64,000 nt of DNA from Sinohyriopsis cumingii (taxonomy: Eukaryota; Mollusca; Bivalvia; Unionida; Unionidae): positions 123,635,928 to 123,699,927 of the forward strand of contig CM068838.1 in NCBI GenBank assembly GCA_028554795.2, given 5' to 3'. The translations under genes were made by a program, and so were the position numbers. Each line of letters starts with the position of its first letter. Within the stretch, counting starts at the first letter, position 1. This document shows, piece after piece, positions 50,811-60,360 of this stretch. The notes under the pieces are model-generated. The model ran no database searches, was not told where the DNA came from, and worked only from the letters and a program-made list of their open reading frames with translations.

Positions 50811-50899
50811 GTATTACTAAAGATGAAATGCTAAGTCTTCATGTTACAATAATTTTTTCAGAATTAACTTAATGTGTCCGATATCACTGTTTTGTTATT

Positions 50900-51060
50900 G
50901 CAGATGATTCATTCTTTGTACATCACGTAATGGAACCAGAGACCAGTGAACGTCACGCTTATCGTGTTGTTTGAATGTGAGAACAATGTCGGTCCAACGA
51001 GCCACGTAAATAATAGCCAAATGGATCAACCAGTTATACATAAAGTAATGTCAAAGAGTA
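50900..51060 (+). pseudogene. Degraded duplicate of the second UNC93A-like exon
   Basis: About 90 bp past exon 2, a TTATTGCAG is followed by AGAGACCAGTGAACGTCACG, close to AGAGACCAGTGAACTCCACG in exon 2, and further on by AAATGGATCAACCAG, reminiscent of the exon 2 end. The frame is broken by early stops. It looks like a local exon duplication that has decayed. Confidence 0.5.
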
Positions 51061-51716
51061 AACCTGCATCTTCAAATGTGAGCCTTCATTTTGAATATCC
51101 CTACCATTGCAATTTTTACAATAGCTTTGATGTGACAGCTATCACTGTTAAGTCAGTCCCAATGGCATCTGTTTACGTCCTTATAATTCAAGCAACGGTA
51201 CCAAGAATCTGGTACGTCATTTACAATTGGTCAAGAAGAATTTCTAATAATACCTGATATGAACATTGGGGTAAGAGTTCACCAGGTGACACAATGCGAT
51301 GATGTTTATTTTTTCAGCCGTCGACTATTTCAAGATTCGCTTTTTTACGTCAGAATGATATTTTAAATATTTATTTTGCATGCATGCGCAACCTTGCTGA
51401 TGCTATTGCATCCAAGCTCATATCAATAGTAATTTTGTTTCAGAATATATACGACGTGAACGATAGTTTGTAGTGCCTACATCCTACCTGAGGTCTAACA
51501 AACTATATTTGCGTAATGTATCATGATAAATGTATCTTTCCCTGAATGAATCCAATTTTTCTGGAAAGTCGTCGCCTTAAACATATCACCATATTTCACT
51601 TTCTAGAACACTTCATTACATTAACCAATTTTACTGCTTCATTTTTTGTTGGTTATTTTACTTGCTTGCCTAGATCATTATCATTTATTCATTTAATAAA
51701 ATATATTTAACTTTAG

Positions 51717-51956
51717 ATTTATACCGCCTGTTGGATTTACATCGCATGCGCAATCGTAGCCTTCCTGATTATCGCCATCTTTCTGGACCGGATCGTATTG
51801 GACAAGGACGAAGAGAAGGAAGCCAGGAAGATATGCCCCAATCTGCTGGTGGAAACCTTTAAACACTGTTGGCAGAGCCATTACCAGAAGCTGATTGTAC
51901 CCCTCACCATTTACAGCGGAATCGAACAGGCCTTTATAGCTGGAGATTTTACAGTG
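51717..51956 (+). CDS. UNC93A: UNC93A-like membrane protein, third coding exon
   Basis: After TTTAACTTTAG come 80 complete codons in phase 0: a helix (WIYIACAIVAFLIIAIFLDR), a charged cytoplasmic loop (DKDEEKEARKICPNLLVETF) and the start of the next helix (LIVPLTIYSGIEQAFIAGDF), ending GTG|GTATAT. It aligns in order with the middle of UNC93A. With the first two exons it gives about 309 residues of a protein usually near 450, so 3' exons coding the last five or so helices must lie elsewhere. Confidence 0.85.
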
Positions 51957-52759
51957 GTATATATAAGTCCAGCACGTCTGTATGATTATTGTTTAATTGG
52001 ACATGCTGTTACTGCAAGATAGGCAGTTTAAATACCTATACTTACAATCCATGAATGAAAATATGTTTCCAGAATCGGAATATTGAAAGATTATCTCGCC
52101 TACCTGTTTCCTTAGCTTTTCTGGTTGTCCAGATAAATGTAGTGTACTTCTATATCGTAACAACGTGAATAGCAACGTATTCCTAAGTTGGTATCGATCG
52201 ATACTATGAGAATATTAGTCCAGGTTCATGACAAAATCGCCTTTCATCAAAAAAAGTAATAACTGCAAAATCCAAGATGTATTTTTCTACTGCGGCATTA
52301 AATTACACGGCGCCCAAAATGTAGCACGCGAGGGGAAGAGATGATTTGTAAATACAATGTCATAGTTGGCCATAGACTCCATCTGCTCTAATTTCGACTT
52401 TTTCCGCTTAAGTTTTGTAAAACAATATTTTGGTCAATTACTAAAGAAACTTCCTCCTGGATAGTTTTCAAGAATTATATATCAAAATACAACTAAAATG
52501 CTATTATCTAAAAGCACAAAACGTCAAGAGGACTATCTATTAGTAACAAACAAGTCTCTAAAACACATTACGCAAGACCTTACCTGATTAATTAAGAAAT
52601 AATATATATAGAAAATTCTTACGGTCAGATCTCATTTATAATTAAAATTATTTGAAACCTACTAGAGACATGGACTTTAAATTAGGGTATACAAACAATC
52701 AACAACTGTGTTTAAGTGCCGAAGGTACCCCCTGAAACCTTTTCCACTCTGGGACACAC

Positions 52760-52839
<80 letters not shown>

Positions 52840-53296
52840 TCCTTGTACTAAAGCTAGCTATCGGATCATCATATGCCACCTTAGGCAGTATCATTGCCTA
52901 TTGCCTTGTCATGGGAATTCAAGACAGCAATATAATATATTCAATGTACATCTACACGGGTTACGAATTTGACCTTAAGGATTATATTTAGTACGCCTGT
53001 AAAAACGCGTGATAATAGATCAAGCTTCTGACTTTTTATATTATAAGATGGGCAAGATTTCGGTCCAGAACGAATTTTTAATAAACATTTTAAGAAAGTC
53101 ATCTAGAAATTGAGATACAATTGTTTTGACCGGTCTGGAGAATTGGGACACTAATATTATAAACCGGTCTGTAGAATGAGACAGTAGGATAAAAGCTGTA
53201 TTGGATTGTCTATCAATTTATCTGTCCTCCTGGTAATAACCATATTTATTGTAGGGCAGATCAATTTGTCCTTCAGTACTTTTGGAAGGTAGCTAT
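51957..53296. other. Intron or intergenic sequence after the third UNC93A-like exon
   Basis: No match to the remaining UNC93A helices was found. A short open stretch after the (TA)n array (52,840-52,990) has hydrophobic residues but does not fit the family. Confidence 0.45.
52764..52837. repeat. (TA)n microsatellite
   Basis: About 74 bp of perfect TA repeats. Confidence 0.95.
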
Positions 53297-53458
53297 ATAA
53301 TGCGTGTGTGTGATGATGGCTGGATTATGTACCGATTTCAGCAGGCAACAGAGAGGGTGAACAACCTCTAATTGGTTCACTCTCCGTTTTGCAAAATAAG
53401 TCTTCCTGGAAAATCGCAACAAAAAAACAATTCGCAATTGTCTCAGTATCCAGTACAA

Positions 53459-53580
53459 GACAACCCTGTGAAAGAACTTAATAAACTCTAATTGACTTAC
53501 CCAGCCTATCGCTGATCTCGACAAATCTCAGGAAAATAACGTCGGTGCCAAGTTTGAGACATAGCCCTCGTTGCTGCTAT
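53459..53580 (+). repeat. Left terminal inverted repeat (inner part)
   Basis: GACAACCCTGTGAAAGAACT, AACTCTAATTGACTTACCCA, ACGTCGGTGCCAAGTTTGAG and GTTGCTGCTAT occur in this order and match, inverted, the segment at 63,896-63,992. Outside it, CCTCTAATTGGTTCACTCTC at about 53,370 repeats the CTCTAATTG word, suggesting subrepeats in the outer TIR. Confidence 0.65.
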
Positions 53581-53619
53581 TATCCAAAGTTTGAATCAAG
53601 ACCGACTCGGTATCGGGTT

Positions 53620-55279
53620 CGAGGATCATGTAAGTTTATTGTTATAAATCTATGATGAAATCAATAGGAGTATTTGGACATTTCTGCTTATATTCCTCGA
53701 TGACCTTATCTACACTGATACGCTCCGGTGCTGGTAACCAAACTTCAGTCTGCGTCTGATACGATATAATTGCCGTGGTGACCGTCAACGATATTAATAA
53801 GCTACTGTGAAGCATATCGTAATAACACTATTGGCGCCCAGCGTTTTCCGAGAAGTGTCTACCAAACCAAACATAACAAAACGGATGAAGTTCCTTAGCG
53901 AATTCGGAAGATCAAAATCGGGTAGTGGTCTATTAATTGCCACTCTTGTCATCTCGTGTGTGGGATGTCCAAATCTTTTAAAATATCCAGAACACTCTCC
54001 CATCCCTAGAAAACTCCCCGGATGACACGAAGTCATATCTACCGATATCATGTCGTTGCGATCATACCTAGTATTCCACAAACCGCCATGCCAGTATTCG
54101 ACACAACTAGCTTGAACATCCTCGAGAAATCGAGTTCGTGTTGGTTTGAACGAATTCTTTTCTCGGGCAAAATGAGCCGCGACTGGCGGAACTGTAAAAC
54201 AATTACTCAGCAAGTTAATATTTTCCATTGAGAATCTTTCCGCGAGTTTTCTCATTGTTTCATGAAGAGATTCTCGACGATATAAATCGCCGTTGGGTGT
54301 TACAAATTGATCATATTCTTCATCAGAATTTTTAAGTAACCACACTGACACAGGGTCGTTTTTATTTATTTGTTTAATAAAATCAAACATTCCACTGGAG
54401 TAAAATCTTACAGCACGATTCCGTGGAAATATTGTGACTGCGCTAGTCCACGCGTGCGCATTGTGAAAAATAATTTCAATTGGTATCCCTTTTCCTTTAT
54501 TCGCTGATTCATATAAAACTTCTTCGGCTAACGTTTTTACTACCATTGGAAATTTTAATTTGCTTGATAAGTCGGCAATTTCACTTAATGTATCTCCGAT
54601 ATCCTTAACCGATTCAGCCCACTTTGTTATTTTTTCACGTCGCTGATCAGTCAAACCATTTCCACGCTTCGCATTCGCAAAATGTTCCATTACTCGTTCG
54701 GCTACACAATTCAACTTTGAAAATATCATTGTTGCAAGATCATCGATGTTGGGTTTATCATTTAGCTGATAAATTCCATAAACGACCGCGGTCACAGGAT
54801 ACGCTCGTGCATAATATGGTCTGTCAATACTACTCAGTGTTCCTGGTTTGGAATTTTTACTTAACAAAACGGTTTTTCCACCAGCAAGGACAGGGTAACG
54901 TTTGTCCAATAATCCAATTATCGGAATTTTCTGCTAGCACAATAAACGTTATTCTGAAAAAATATTTCTGATCACTTTGATGAAGGTAATCGATAATCGT
55001 TTTCGCTCGTGTATCGTTCATTGTAGCATCAATGACGTCGTTGATGACCTTGTCGATGACTTTGTCCATGACATTGTCGACACCTTTGTTGTTGCGTATA
55101 ATTTTAAATGTCGACCACGTGTGAGATGCCCCATCATCACGAAATTCTTTTCTGGCATCCCTGATAATATCAATCAGATCAGTCAGAGCTCGCCTCCGCG
55201 AGTCAGGGGTTAGTCTGTCAAGATCAAATCTAGAAGCTTTCCAAGGCTTGATCATGGATACTCTCTCATACTCTTCCAT
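53620..55279 (-). pseudogene. Protein-primed DNA polymerase B, N-terminal part only
   Basis: The frame opens with ATG at 55,279 (MEEYERVSMIKPW) and is about 140 codons long; a frameshift near 54,900 moves it into a 371-codon frame ending at 53,794. Near the end is ISVDMTSCHPGSF followed by RFGHPTHEMTRVAIN, which matches the motif A region (D-x-x-S-C/L-Y-P) of Polinton-type pPolB, with His in place of the usual Tyr. Motif B (K-x-x-x-N-S-x-Y-G) and motif C (D-T-D) are absent. A different frame down to about 53,620 (YQTQTEVWLPAPERISVDKV) may be the original C-terminus left after an internal deletion. It cannot be an active polymerase. Confidence 0.7.
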
Positions 55280-55321
55280 AATATAATTAAGACAAATATT
55301 TAAATAAAAAATAATATATAT
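55280..55321. promoter_or_regulatory. Short divergent promoter region
   Basis: The polymerase (minus, start 55,279) and the zinc-ribbon gene (plus, start 55,322) diverge from only 42 bp that is almost pure A+T with TATA-like words on both strands. This suggests one shared bidirectional early promoter; no experiment or conserved box supports it further. Confidence 0.45.
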
Positions 55322-55645
55322 ATGAATCCGTGTAAATGGCTTATGGTAGGATCTTCAACTCCATGTTGCAAATCATGTGTAAATGAATTCTGCGGACAAC
55401 ATTCGCAAAGTTTGAGGAAAGGCAGTCTTGGTCCACAACCGTGTTTAAGATGTGGTGTCGGAGTTAGAGGTAAAACACAGCTATGCGCGCGTTGTGGTGT
55501 TAAACGGTATAGAGAGTTAAAACGTTATTATGACAAGAAAAATAACAACGTCGACACTGTCACGGACAAAGTCATAAGAACTCCTGAAGACTACATAGCA
55601 AGATTTAAATATAAATTACAATTTAGACAAATACATTACATATAA
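55322..55645 (+). CDS. Small zinc-ribbon protein
   Basis: A complete 107-codon frame from ATG to TAA. Four Cys pairs are visible: CCKSC near residue 18, CGQH near 30, CLRCG near 45 and CARCG near 57. The last two pairs form a C-x2-C-x9-10-C-x2-C zinc ribbon, followed by a basic tail (KRYRELKRYYDKKNN). It may bind DNA or act in late transcription by analogy with viral zinc-ribbon proteins, but the family is not recognised. It is one of the few frames in the element with no break. The stop codon directly abuts the ATG of the next frame. Confidence 0.6.
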   Translation: MNPCKWLMVGSSTPCCKSCVNEFCGQHSQSLRKGSLGPQPCLRCGVGVRGKTQLCARCGVKRYRELKRYYDKKNNNVDTVTDKVIRTPEDYIARFKYKLQFRQIHYI

Positions 55646-56184
55646 ATGAGCAAAAATAATTTGTTCAACACCCCACCATTCAAAATTATGAAGCATCTCA
55701 TGATGGTATAGTAAGACACGGAAAAACGTTGGTGCAGTTGATAGTTCCGGTTATCTAAGGTTCACCGCTGGGAGTAAAAAAAGATATCTCTGTCATCGAT
55801 TCGTATTTGAGGTTTATCATGGAGAGATCAAGGACTATCTTGTGATCGATCACATTGACGGAAATAAATTTAATAATAATTTATTCAACCTTCAGGCAAT
55901 TACACAAAACTGAGAATTATGCACGAGGGAATACTGGTCGGGCTAAGAGCATTAGAAAGAGAGCGATTAAATCTGTCAATATTAAAACCGGCGAAAAGAT
56001 AATATTTCAGTCAATGTACGCGGCTGGCAAATGTTTCGGTATTCACCCACGTTCAGTGCAACGTGTTGCAGATGAAATAATCAGATCATCGTTTTCATAC
56101 CGGTTTGGAAACTGGATTTCCTTTTCCTATGTCCCATTCGTGTTAGATACAGATAAAGGAAATAACTCTGCCACGATTGTGTAA
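55646..56184 (+). pseudogene. NUMOD4-HNH endonuclease, frame-broken
   Basis: Three pieces in successive frames give the build of an HNH homing-type endonuclease. A NUMOD4-like start (NYEASHDGIVRHGKT) at about 55,685-55,730 is followed by HNH core words YLCHRFVFEVYHG, VIDHIDGNKFNNN and FNLQAITQN, ending at a TGA near 55,911. A third frame (ENYARGN ... SMYAAGKCFGIHPRSVQRVA, to 56,184) is a helix-turn-helix NUMOD1-like tail. At least two frameshifts and one stop separate them. Intact relatives cleave DNA and spread themselves or their host element. Whether this is native to the element or an insertion is unknown. Confidence 0.75.
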
Positions 56185-56717
56185 AAAAATATGATAGAGT
56201 TCTCTCCGCTGACTTTCACAAGATTGCACAATAAATGTCATTTCCTATTTTATAGGTCTAGAAAATAAATAAATTTTCAAAGTAGAACTAAAATCAAGTT
56301 TCTTTTGCAATCCAAAAGTAACTGTCTGAAATATATGGTTCCGTGGCGAACCGTCTATTGTATACACACTACAAGACACAGTGTGAAGAAAGGGAACAAC
56401 TCTCTGTGTTACGTGTAGCGATAACATGGATGTAAAAACTATCCAATTACTTCGCCTTGATAAATTCAAGGACTGTCAACACGGGCAGGTGTATAATCGA
56501 TTATTGGGATAAATAATATTTGTCTTCACAGACAATATATGTTGTACTGAATCCGTCTAGTTTTCTGGTTTATCTATATTTTTTCTACGATTATATTTAA
56601 GAAAAGAATCACAAAAACGGCAAAAAGCCACGCCCATCGCGTGAGCTATCCTTGAATTTCCAGGTGTCAGTCAGCTTATATATTATACGTCCCCATTTTC
56701 ATATATATATATATATA
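56185..56717. other. Spacer within the Polinton-like element
   Basis: A 28-codon frame from 56,426 (MDVKTIQLLRLDKFKDCQHG) overlaps a hairpin at 56,455-56,471 and is not recognised. A short TA run at 56,698-56,718 precedes the next gene. Confidence 0.35.
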
Positions 56718-56718
56718 T

Positions 56719-57078
56719 GATGAATTACGAAAATATCAGTGATGTAATTTCTGCTATTAAAAAATTAGAACGCGACGGTATAAATATATCCGATTAACTA
56801 AATCTTGAAAACATTATTTCTGATTTTGAAGCACTGCAAGAAAAAAAGAATATGGAGCATATAGTCTACCGTCTGAATATCGCTTAATAAAGAAGATTCA
56901 GGCAGCAATTTGTCAGTCACTAGCTACAATAGAAGAAACGCGGATAAAAGAATTTGTTAGTCTTTCTCTTGCAATCGAAAAAATTGGATCAGAATTATCT
57001 CGTGAATATGAGGCAAAGGAGACAATCAATACTCGTGTGAGGCAACTAAGAAAAATTATGTCAGATCGAAAACGATAG
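56719..57078 (+). pseudogene. Small helical, coiled-coil-like protein, broken
   Basis: Starting at ATG after a TATATATATA stretch, the frame reads NYENISDVISAIKKLERDG and meets a TAA near 56,797. The same frame continues with NLENIISDFEALQEKKN, and from about 56,860 a second frame takes over (EYRLIKKIQAAICQSLATIE ... VRQLRKIMSDRKR) to a TAG at 57,076. High Glu, Lys, Leu and Ile content suggests a long helix. No function is recognised. It is the last plus-strand gene before the convergent region. Confidence 0.45.
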
Positions 57079-57085
57079 TTAGAAG

Positions 57086-57102
57086 CCTTGATGAAATCAA
57101 GG
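57086..57102. terminator. Hairpin CCTTGAT-gaa-ATCAAGG
   Basis: A perfect 7-bp stem lies 8 bases after the stop of the plus-strand coiled-coil gene. An identical stem occurs at 57,410-57,426. Confidence 0.4.
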
Positions 57103-57129
57103 ACGTGGAAATAAAAGTGAAAGTAGTAT

Positions 57130-57445
57130 GTCAGTCCACCTCGTTGATACAAGGGCAAGGACGGAGAATTATTTTTTGTGCTAGTAAAAATAAATTATAT
57201 TTTTTGTGAAATTCGACGATTTGTACGATTTTGACTAGATTATTATCTTTCAGAATTAACAAATCAGTCGAGTTGCACAATTTTTACTACATTATTACCT
57301 TTCAGAATTAACAAATCAGTCGATTTGCACGATTTTGACTACATTATTACCTTTCAGAAGTAACAAATCGGTCTGAAAATAAATTTGTCAATCCGCCTCG
57401 TTGACTTATCCTTGATTTTATCAAGGGAGGAACGGAGAATTATTT
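57130..57445. repeat. Convergent-zone repeats: 52-bp tandem array between two copies of a hairpin box
   Basis: A word CACCTCGTTGA...CAAGG.ACGGAGAATTATTTTT occurs at 57,137-57,177 and, as CGCCTCGTTGA...CAAGGGAGGAACGGAGAATTATTTTT, at 57,395-57,445; the second includes a CCTTGAT/ATCAAGG hairpin. Between them (about 57,215-57,372) about three copies of a 52-bp unit run in tandem: CTTTCAGAATTAACAAATCA starts at 57,247, 57,299 and 57,351. Confidence 0.65.
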
Positions 57446-57523
57446 TTTTGTTGCTTTTTTTTCGAAAATCGTAGATTTGAAGATTAAAAATCCTTGCGAT
57501 TGAAGATCATAAGATGGAAATCC

Positions 57524-57817
57524 TCAGGATTTTACATATAAATTAATATTTACAGTCTTATTTCTCAGATCCATCAAATGGCCGGACTGGTCAGTTAGTT
57601 TGAAATTTATTCTTGATAACAGTGTATTATGGCATCGTAGATAGACCGGATTGATCGGTTCTTGTACAATTAAAAATCCGGGTGGTTCTTTCGGTGTGAA
57701 CGAATAAAGAATAAATTCTTGCTGCGCTTGATTTGACATTGTTGTGTCCATGCTATAACTTCCGTCAACGATATCACACACAAGATTGACCGCGACCACG
57801 TACGTTATATTTACGAT
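57524..57817 (-). CDS. Small late protein typical of Polinton-like elements
   Basis: The frame is open from the TAA at 57,818 to the stop at 57,524. There is no ATG near its left; the reading begins ITYVVAVNLVCDIVDG, and a GTG or an upstream junction may serve. Recognisable wording is FILYSFTPKEPPGFLIVQE, NPVYLRC and FKLTDQSGHLMDLRNKTV, a pattern seen in a small beta-rich protein of invertebrate Polinton-type elements, possibly a minor virion component. It follows the 58,416-57,818 gene in the same frame. Confidence 0.5.
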   Translation of the reverse strand: MVNITYVVAVNLVCDIVDGSYSMDTTMSNQAQQEFILYSFTPKEPPGFLIVQEPINPVYLRCHNTLLSRINFKLTDQSGHLMDLRNKTVNINLYVKS

Positions 57818-58416
57818 TTAAGAAGATACATGTCGTCCTTCTCCCTGTGGATTATTGTTGTGCCAGAGAATGGTTACCAGCGGCTGTGTTTTTCTCCACC
57901 ATTCAAGTCTATTAGGGAAGTTTTCGTTGATCACATCATTGACTGATTTTGTTTAACTCAGATGGGTTATACCCGGGAAATTTGAAATTTACCAGACCAG
58001 CTTCTGTTATTTTGTACTCATCTGAAAACGTTTGTTTTTCGATGCCACTATTAGATTTTATGATCAAATTTAATAATATCAAAATATGTTAGAATTTCTT
58101 TCAGACTTAATGATACAAATGATCTTGGAGGAACACCAGGAGGATTTCGCTCAGTAGCAAAAAGCCAAATCATATTTTTCTTGTCATCTCTAAAGATAAA
58201 ACTTTCATGAAACGTTTCTGTGCTTTTTAAGTTAAGTAAACTTTTTTTGTAATATGGAGTAGTTTCATGATATGATTTATTGTCTGTGGTATAATCAGAC
58301 CTTTTTGGTTCAGGTGGTATCGATTTATCAGGTGGAGGAATTTCGGGCCATCCTAACACTGTTCTGATCGAAGATTGATATATGTCCACGGCGTAGTCGG
58401 GAGAGTTTATCTCCAT
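57818..58416 (-). pseudogene. Polinton-associated protein, two frameshifts
   Basis: An ATG at 58,416 starts MEINSPDYAVDIYQSSIRTV and a Pro-rich stretch (WPEIPPPDKSIPPEPKR), ending at a stop at 58,051. Coding continues in a second frame (QTFSDEYKITEAGLVNFKFP) and then a third (NRLEWWRKTQPLVTILWHNN) to a TAA at 57,818. Two small indels near 58,050 and 57,950 explain this. The function is not known; position among capsid-related genes suggests a structural or assembly role. Confidence 0.5.
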
Positions 58417-58458
58417 TGCAGATGACAGTGTTGGTTCATGAGCGGCTATTGCTATTTT

Positions 58459-58803
58459 TTATTCCTTTCCTGTGATATTTTTTATTCTACGCGATAATTC
58501 CTCTTTTATTTCTTCGATTTGATAGCACCCGGTTGGTATTCCAACAACGTTCCAGTCGGGTGTACCATCTTGTTTATTTTTAATTGCAAACACAAGCGAA
58601 TTATTTGCTGGTAATCCACCATATGATTTTGATCTGATATTTGGCCGGCTGTGATATACTCGCAACTGTGGTAGCGCTATCTCGCTTACTGGAATCACAG
58701 TTGGAAAATTAATGCTGAATTCAGGCTTGGTTGAGCTTATTGTCATCATAGTTATTTTCGGTGGAGTTGTATTTGCAGCTATCTGCTGAAGTAGCTCTGT
58801 CAT
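58459..58803 (-). CDS. Polinton-associated protein with GCYQIEEI motif
   Basis: A 114-codon frame with an ATG start at 58,803. After a hydrophobic/Thr stretch (ITMMTISSTKPEFSINFP) it has ALPQLRVYHSRPNIRSKSYG, a polar middle and VVGIPTGCYQIEEIKEELSR. The end is a strong pattern (P-x-G-x-Y-x-I-x-x-I-x-x-x-L) of a protein that recurs beside capsid genes in invertebrate Polinton-type elements. It probably continued beyond the TAA at 58,459, since that stop is close to the next gene. Role likely virion-related, by context only. Confidence 0.5.
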   Translation of the reverse strand: MTELLQQIAANTTPPKITMMTISSTKPEFSINFPTVIPVSEIALPQLRVYHSRPNIRSKSYGGLPANNSLVFAIKNKQDGTPDWNVVGIPTGCYQIEEIKEELSRRIKNITGKE

Positions 58804-58821
58804 TATTTATTTTCTTTGTTT

Positions 58822-59282
58822 TCAAATGGAAGACTTCATCATAATCTTAATCATTAACACAAATTCGGAATCTAATATTGTTTCGTCGTAGAGGCTTGAT
58901 GATATCAGCGACGATAATTTTGAATATCCGCCAATGGCTGTTTTTAATTTTACAAATGCGTCGTTGAGTTTTGTGTTAGTACACGTTGATATCTTTTTCG
59001 CGATAATATTAAAAACACCAGCGATCGCAGTCGATGACGAAACGCATATTGTTATCGCGATTGCAGTTTTTACTGGCGTTAACGCTGATAATATTACTCC
59101 GGTGGACGCAACTACCGCTGATACTGAATAAACTACATTATTCAACGCGCTTACACGTCGCCGGTATTTTTTTATACTTTCAGTGTAAACTCGTTGATGA
59201 TTTTTTAAAACTCTGATTGCCAATCGCGTACTTGATCGTATCTATATTGTTGTGCATCTAATGTTGTTGTTGACCCTGTCAT
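58822..59282 (-). pseudogene. Membrane protein with two hydrophobic segments
   Basis: From about 59,230 the frame encodes a basic start (RVLKNHQRVYTESIKKYRRR), a hydrophobic stretch (VVYSVSAVVASTGVILSALT), a second (TAIAITICVSSSTAIAGVFN) and a helical tail. A short upstream frame with ATG at 59,282 (MTGSTTTLDAQQYRYDQVRD) probably belongs to its N-terminus, one frameshift away. Such small two-helix proteins are common in Polintons and may be membrane or penetration factors; that role is inference. Confidence 0.5.
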
Positions 59283-59341
59283 TATTATTATTACGCAGTA
59301 ACCAATTGAGATGTTTCAGCTACTAATTCTAGACACCACCA

Positions 59342-60315
59342 CTAAGATGTTGCGGTTAATTTCTTATCAGCTGCTTCCAGTATAAATGTTACTTCGGTTC
59401 CGCTATTTAATATGATAGACACAACCCCGGAAAACTTGTCGGTGGATTGCCGCCAGGGATACGTTGCAAATATCTCAAATTTTGCAGCACTGAATACAGA
59501 CAGTCCATACACACCAGTAACTGTTGCGGTATGTTTGATAGTATTATTCTGCGCTGACCATGTTGAGACTCCAGATGATATCAGGTATACGATGTTGGTA
59601 ATATGCCCGCGAATAACTCCGGGTGGGATATTAATCAGACTAATGTTGTTAAGAATCTCATGAATTCAACTTACGACATTTTCGAATGTCTTTTTAATCG
59701 TATCCAATGTTTTGTTTATATCAGAGAGTTTTGCGTCATCGGTGAACGAAGTACCAAAGAATTCCTCTGCCGTTTCCTTAATTTTTGTAAAGTTTCTACG
59801 GAGATTTGTAAACATACTGACGTGAGCGTCATACCCGGCCCGCAACTTGGATAATTTAGGGTCTACGGTGCTGTAGTTAACGTCAACATATTTATTCGTC
59901 GCGGCATCTTCGTCGAATGTTGGATCTCTTGACACTACTATTTTATTTCCGTTCATGTTGAGTTCACCTGTCATTGTGTCACCGGTATTTTTTAAACGAT
60001 CGGCGACACTTTTTGCGATTTCATCTCTAATGGTTACAAACGATATGTTTAAATCTCTGATTCTACCGCCTCAGTAAACACAGGGATGTTATCCGTGGAA
60101 GCTCCAAGAACCCTGCGAACTATGTCATTGCATTTAATATTGATGGCTTTTAGCTTACCATATCGGTCCTGAAAAATAACAACCTCATCTGGGTCTATTC
60201 CGGACAACGTCAAAAGATTATCGATTTCATCTTTGTTCGCATAATTTAATAAATCTACATCGTCGCGTTTTTCACTTTTACTCGTGCTGGGAGATCTTCC
60301 GTAAATATCAACCAT
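59342..60315 (-). pseudogene. Fibre-like protein, broken
   Basis: An ATG at 60,315 (MVDIYGRSPSTSKSEKRDDV) opens an N-terminal region to 60,049. After a frameshift near 60,060 a second frame contains MTGELNMNGNKI and DAATNKYVDVNY, the recurrent beta-repeat wording of phage-tail and fibre-like proteins, then a helical stretch to a TGA at 59,666. Directly in frame after that TGA the reading stays open for about 107 codons (INIPPGVIRGHITNIVYLIS ... VTFILEAADKKLTATS), which looks like a beta-rich head. The whole resembles a trimeric attachment fibre; receptor and host are unknown. Confidence 0.55.
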
Positions 60316-60360
60316 TATTCTTTAGGGATTGTTTAAAATGTTAAATCTTGCTGCGGTATA

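Noticed and set aside
52838..52991. Fourth UNC93A exon
   Set aside because: The hydrophobic stretch does not match the conserved helices expected after GDFTV, and it lies next to a (TA)n array.
59412..59854. Plus-strand frames of 83 codons
   Set aside because: They are antisense to the fibre-like gene and its extension.
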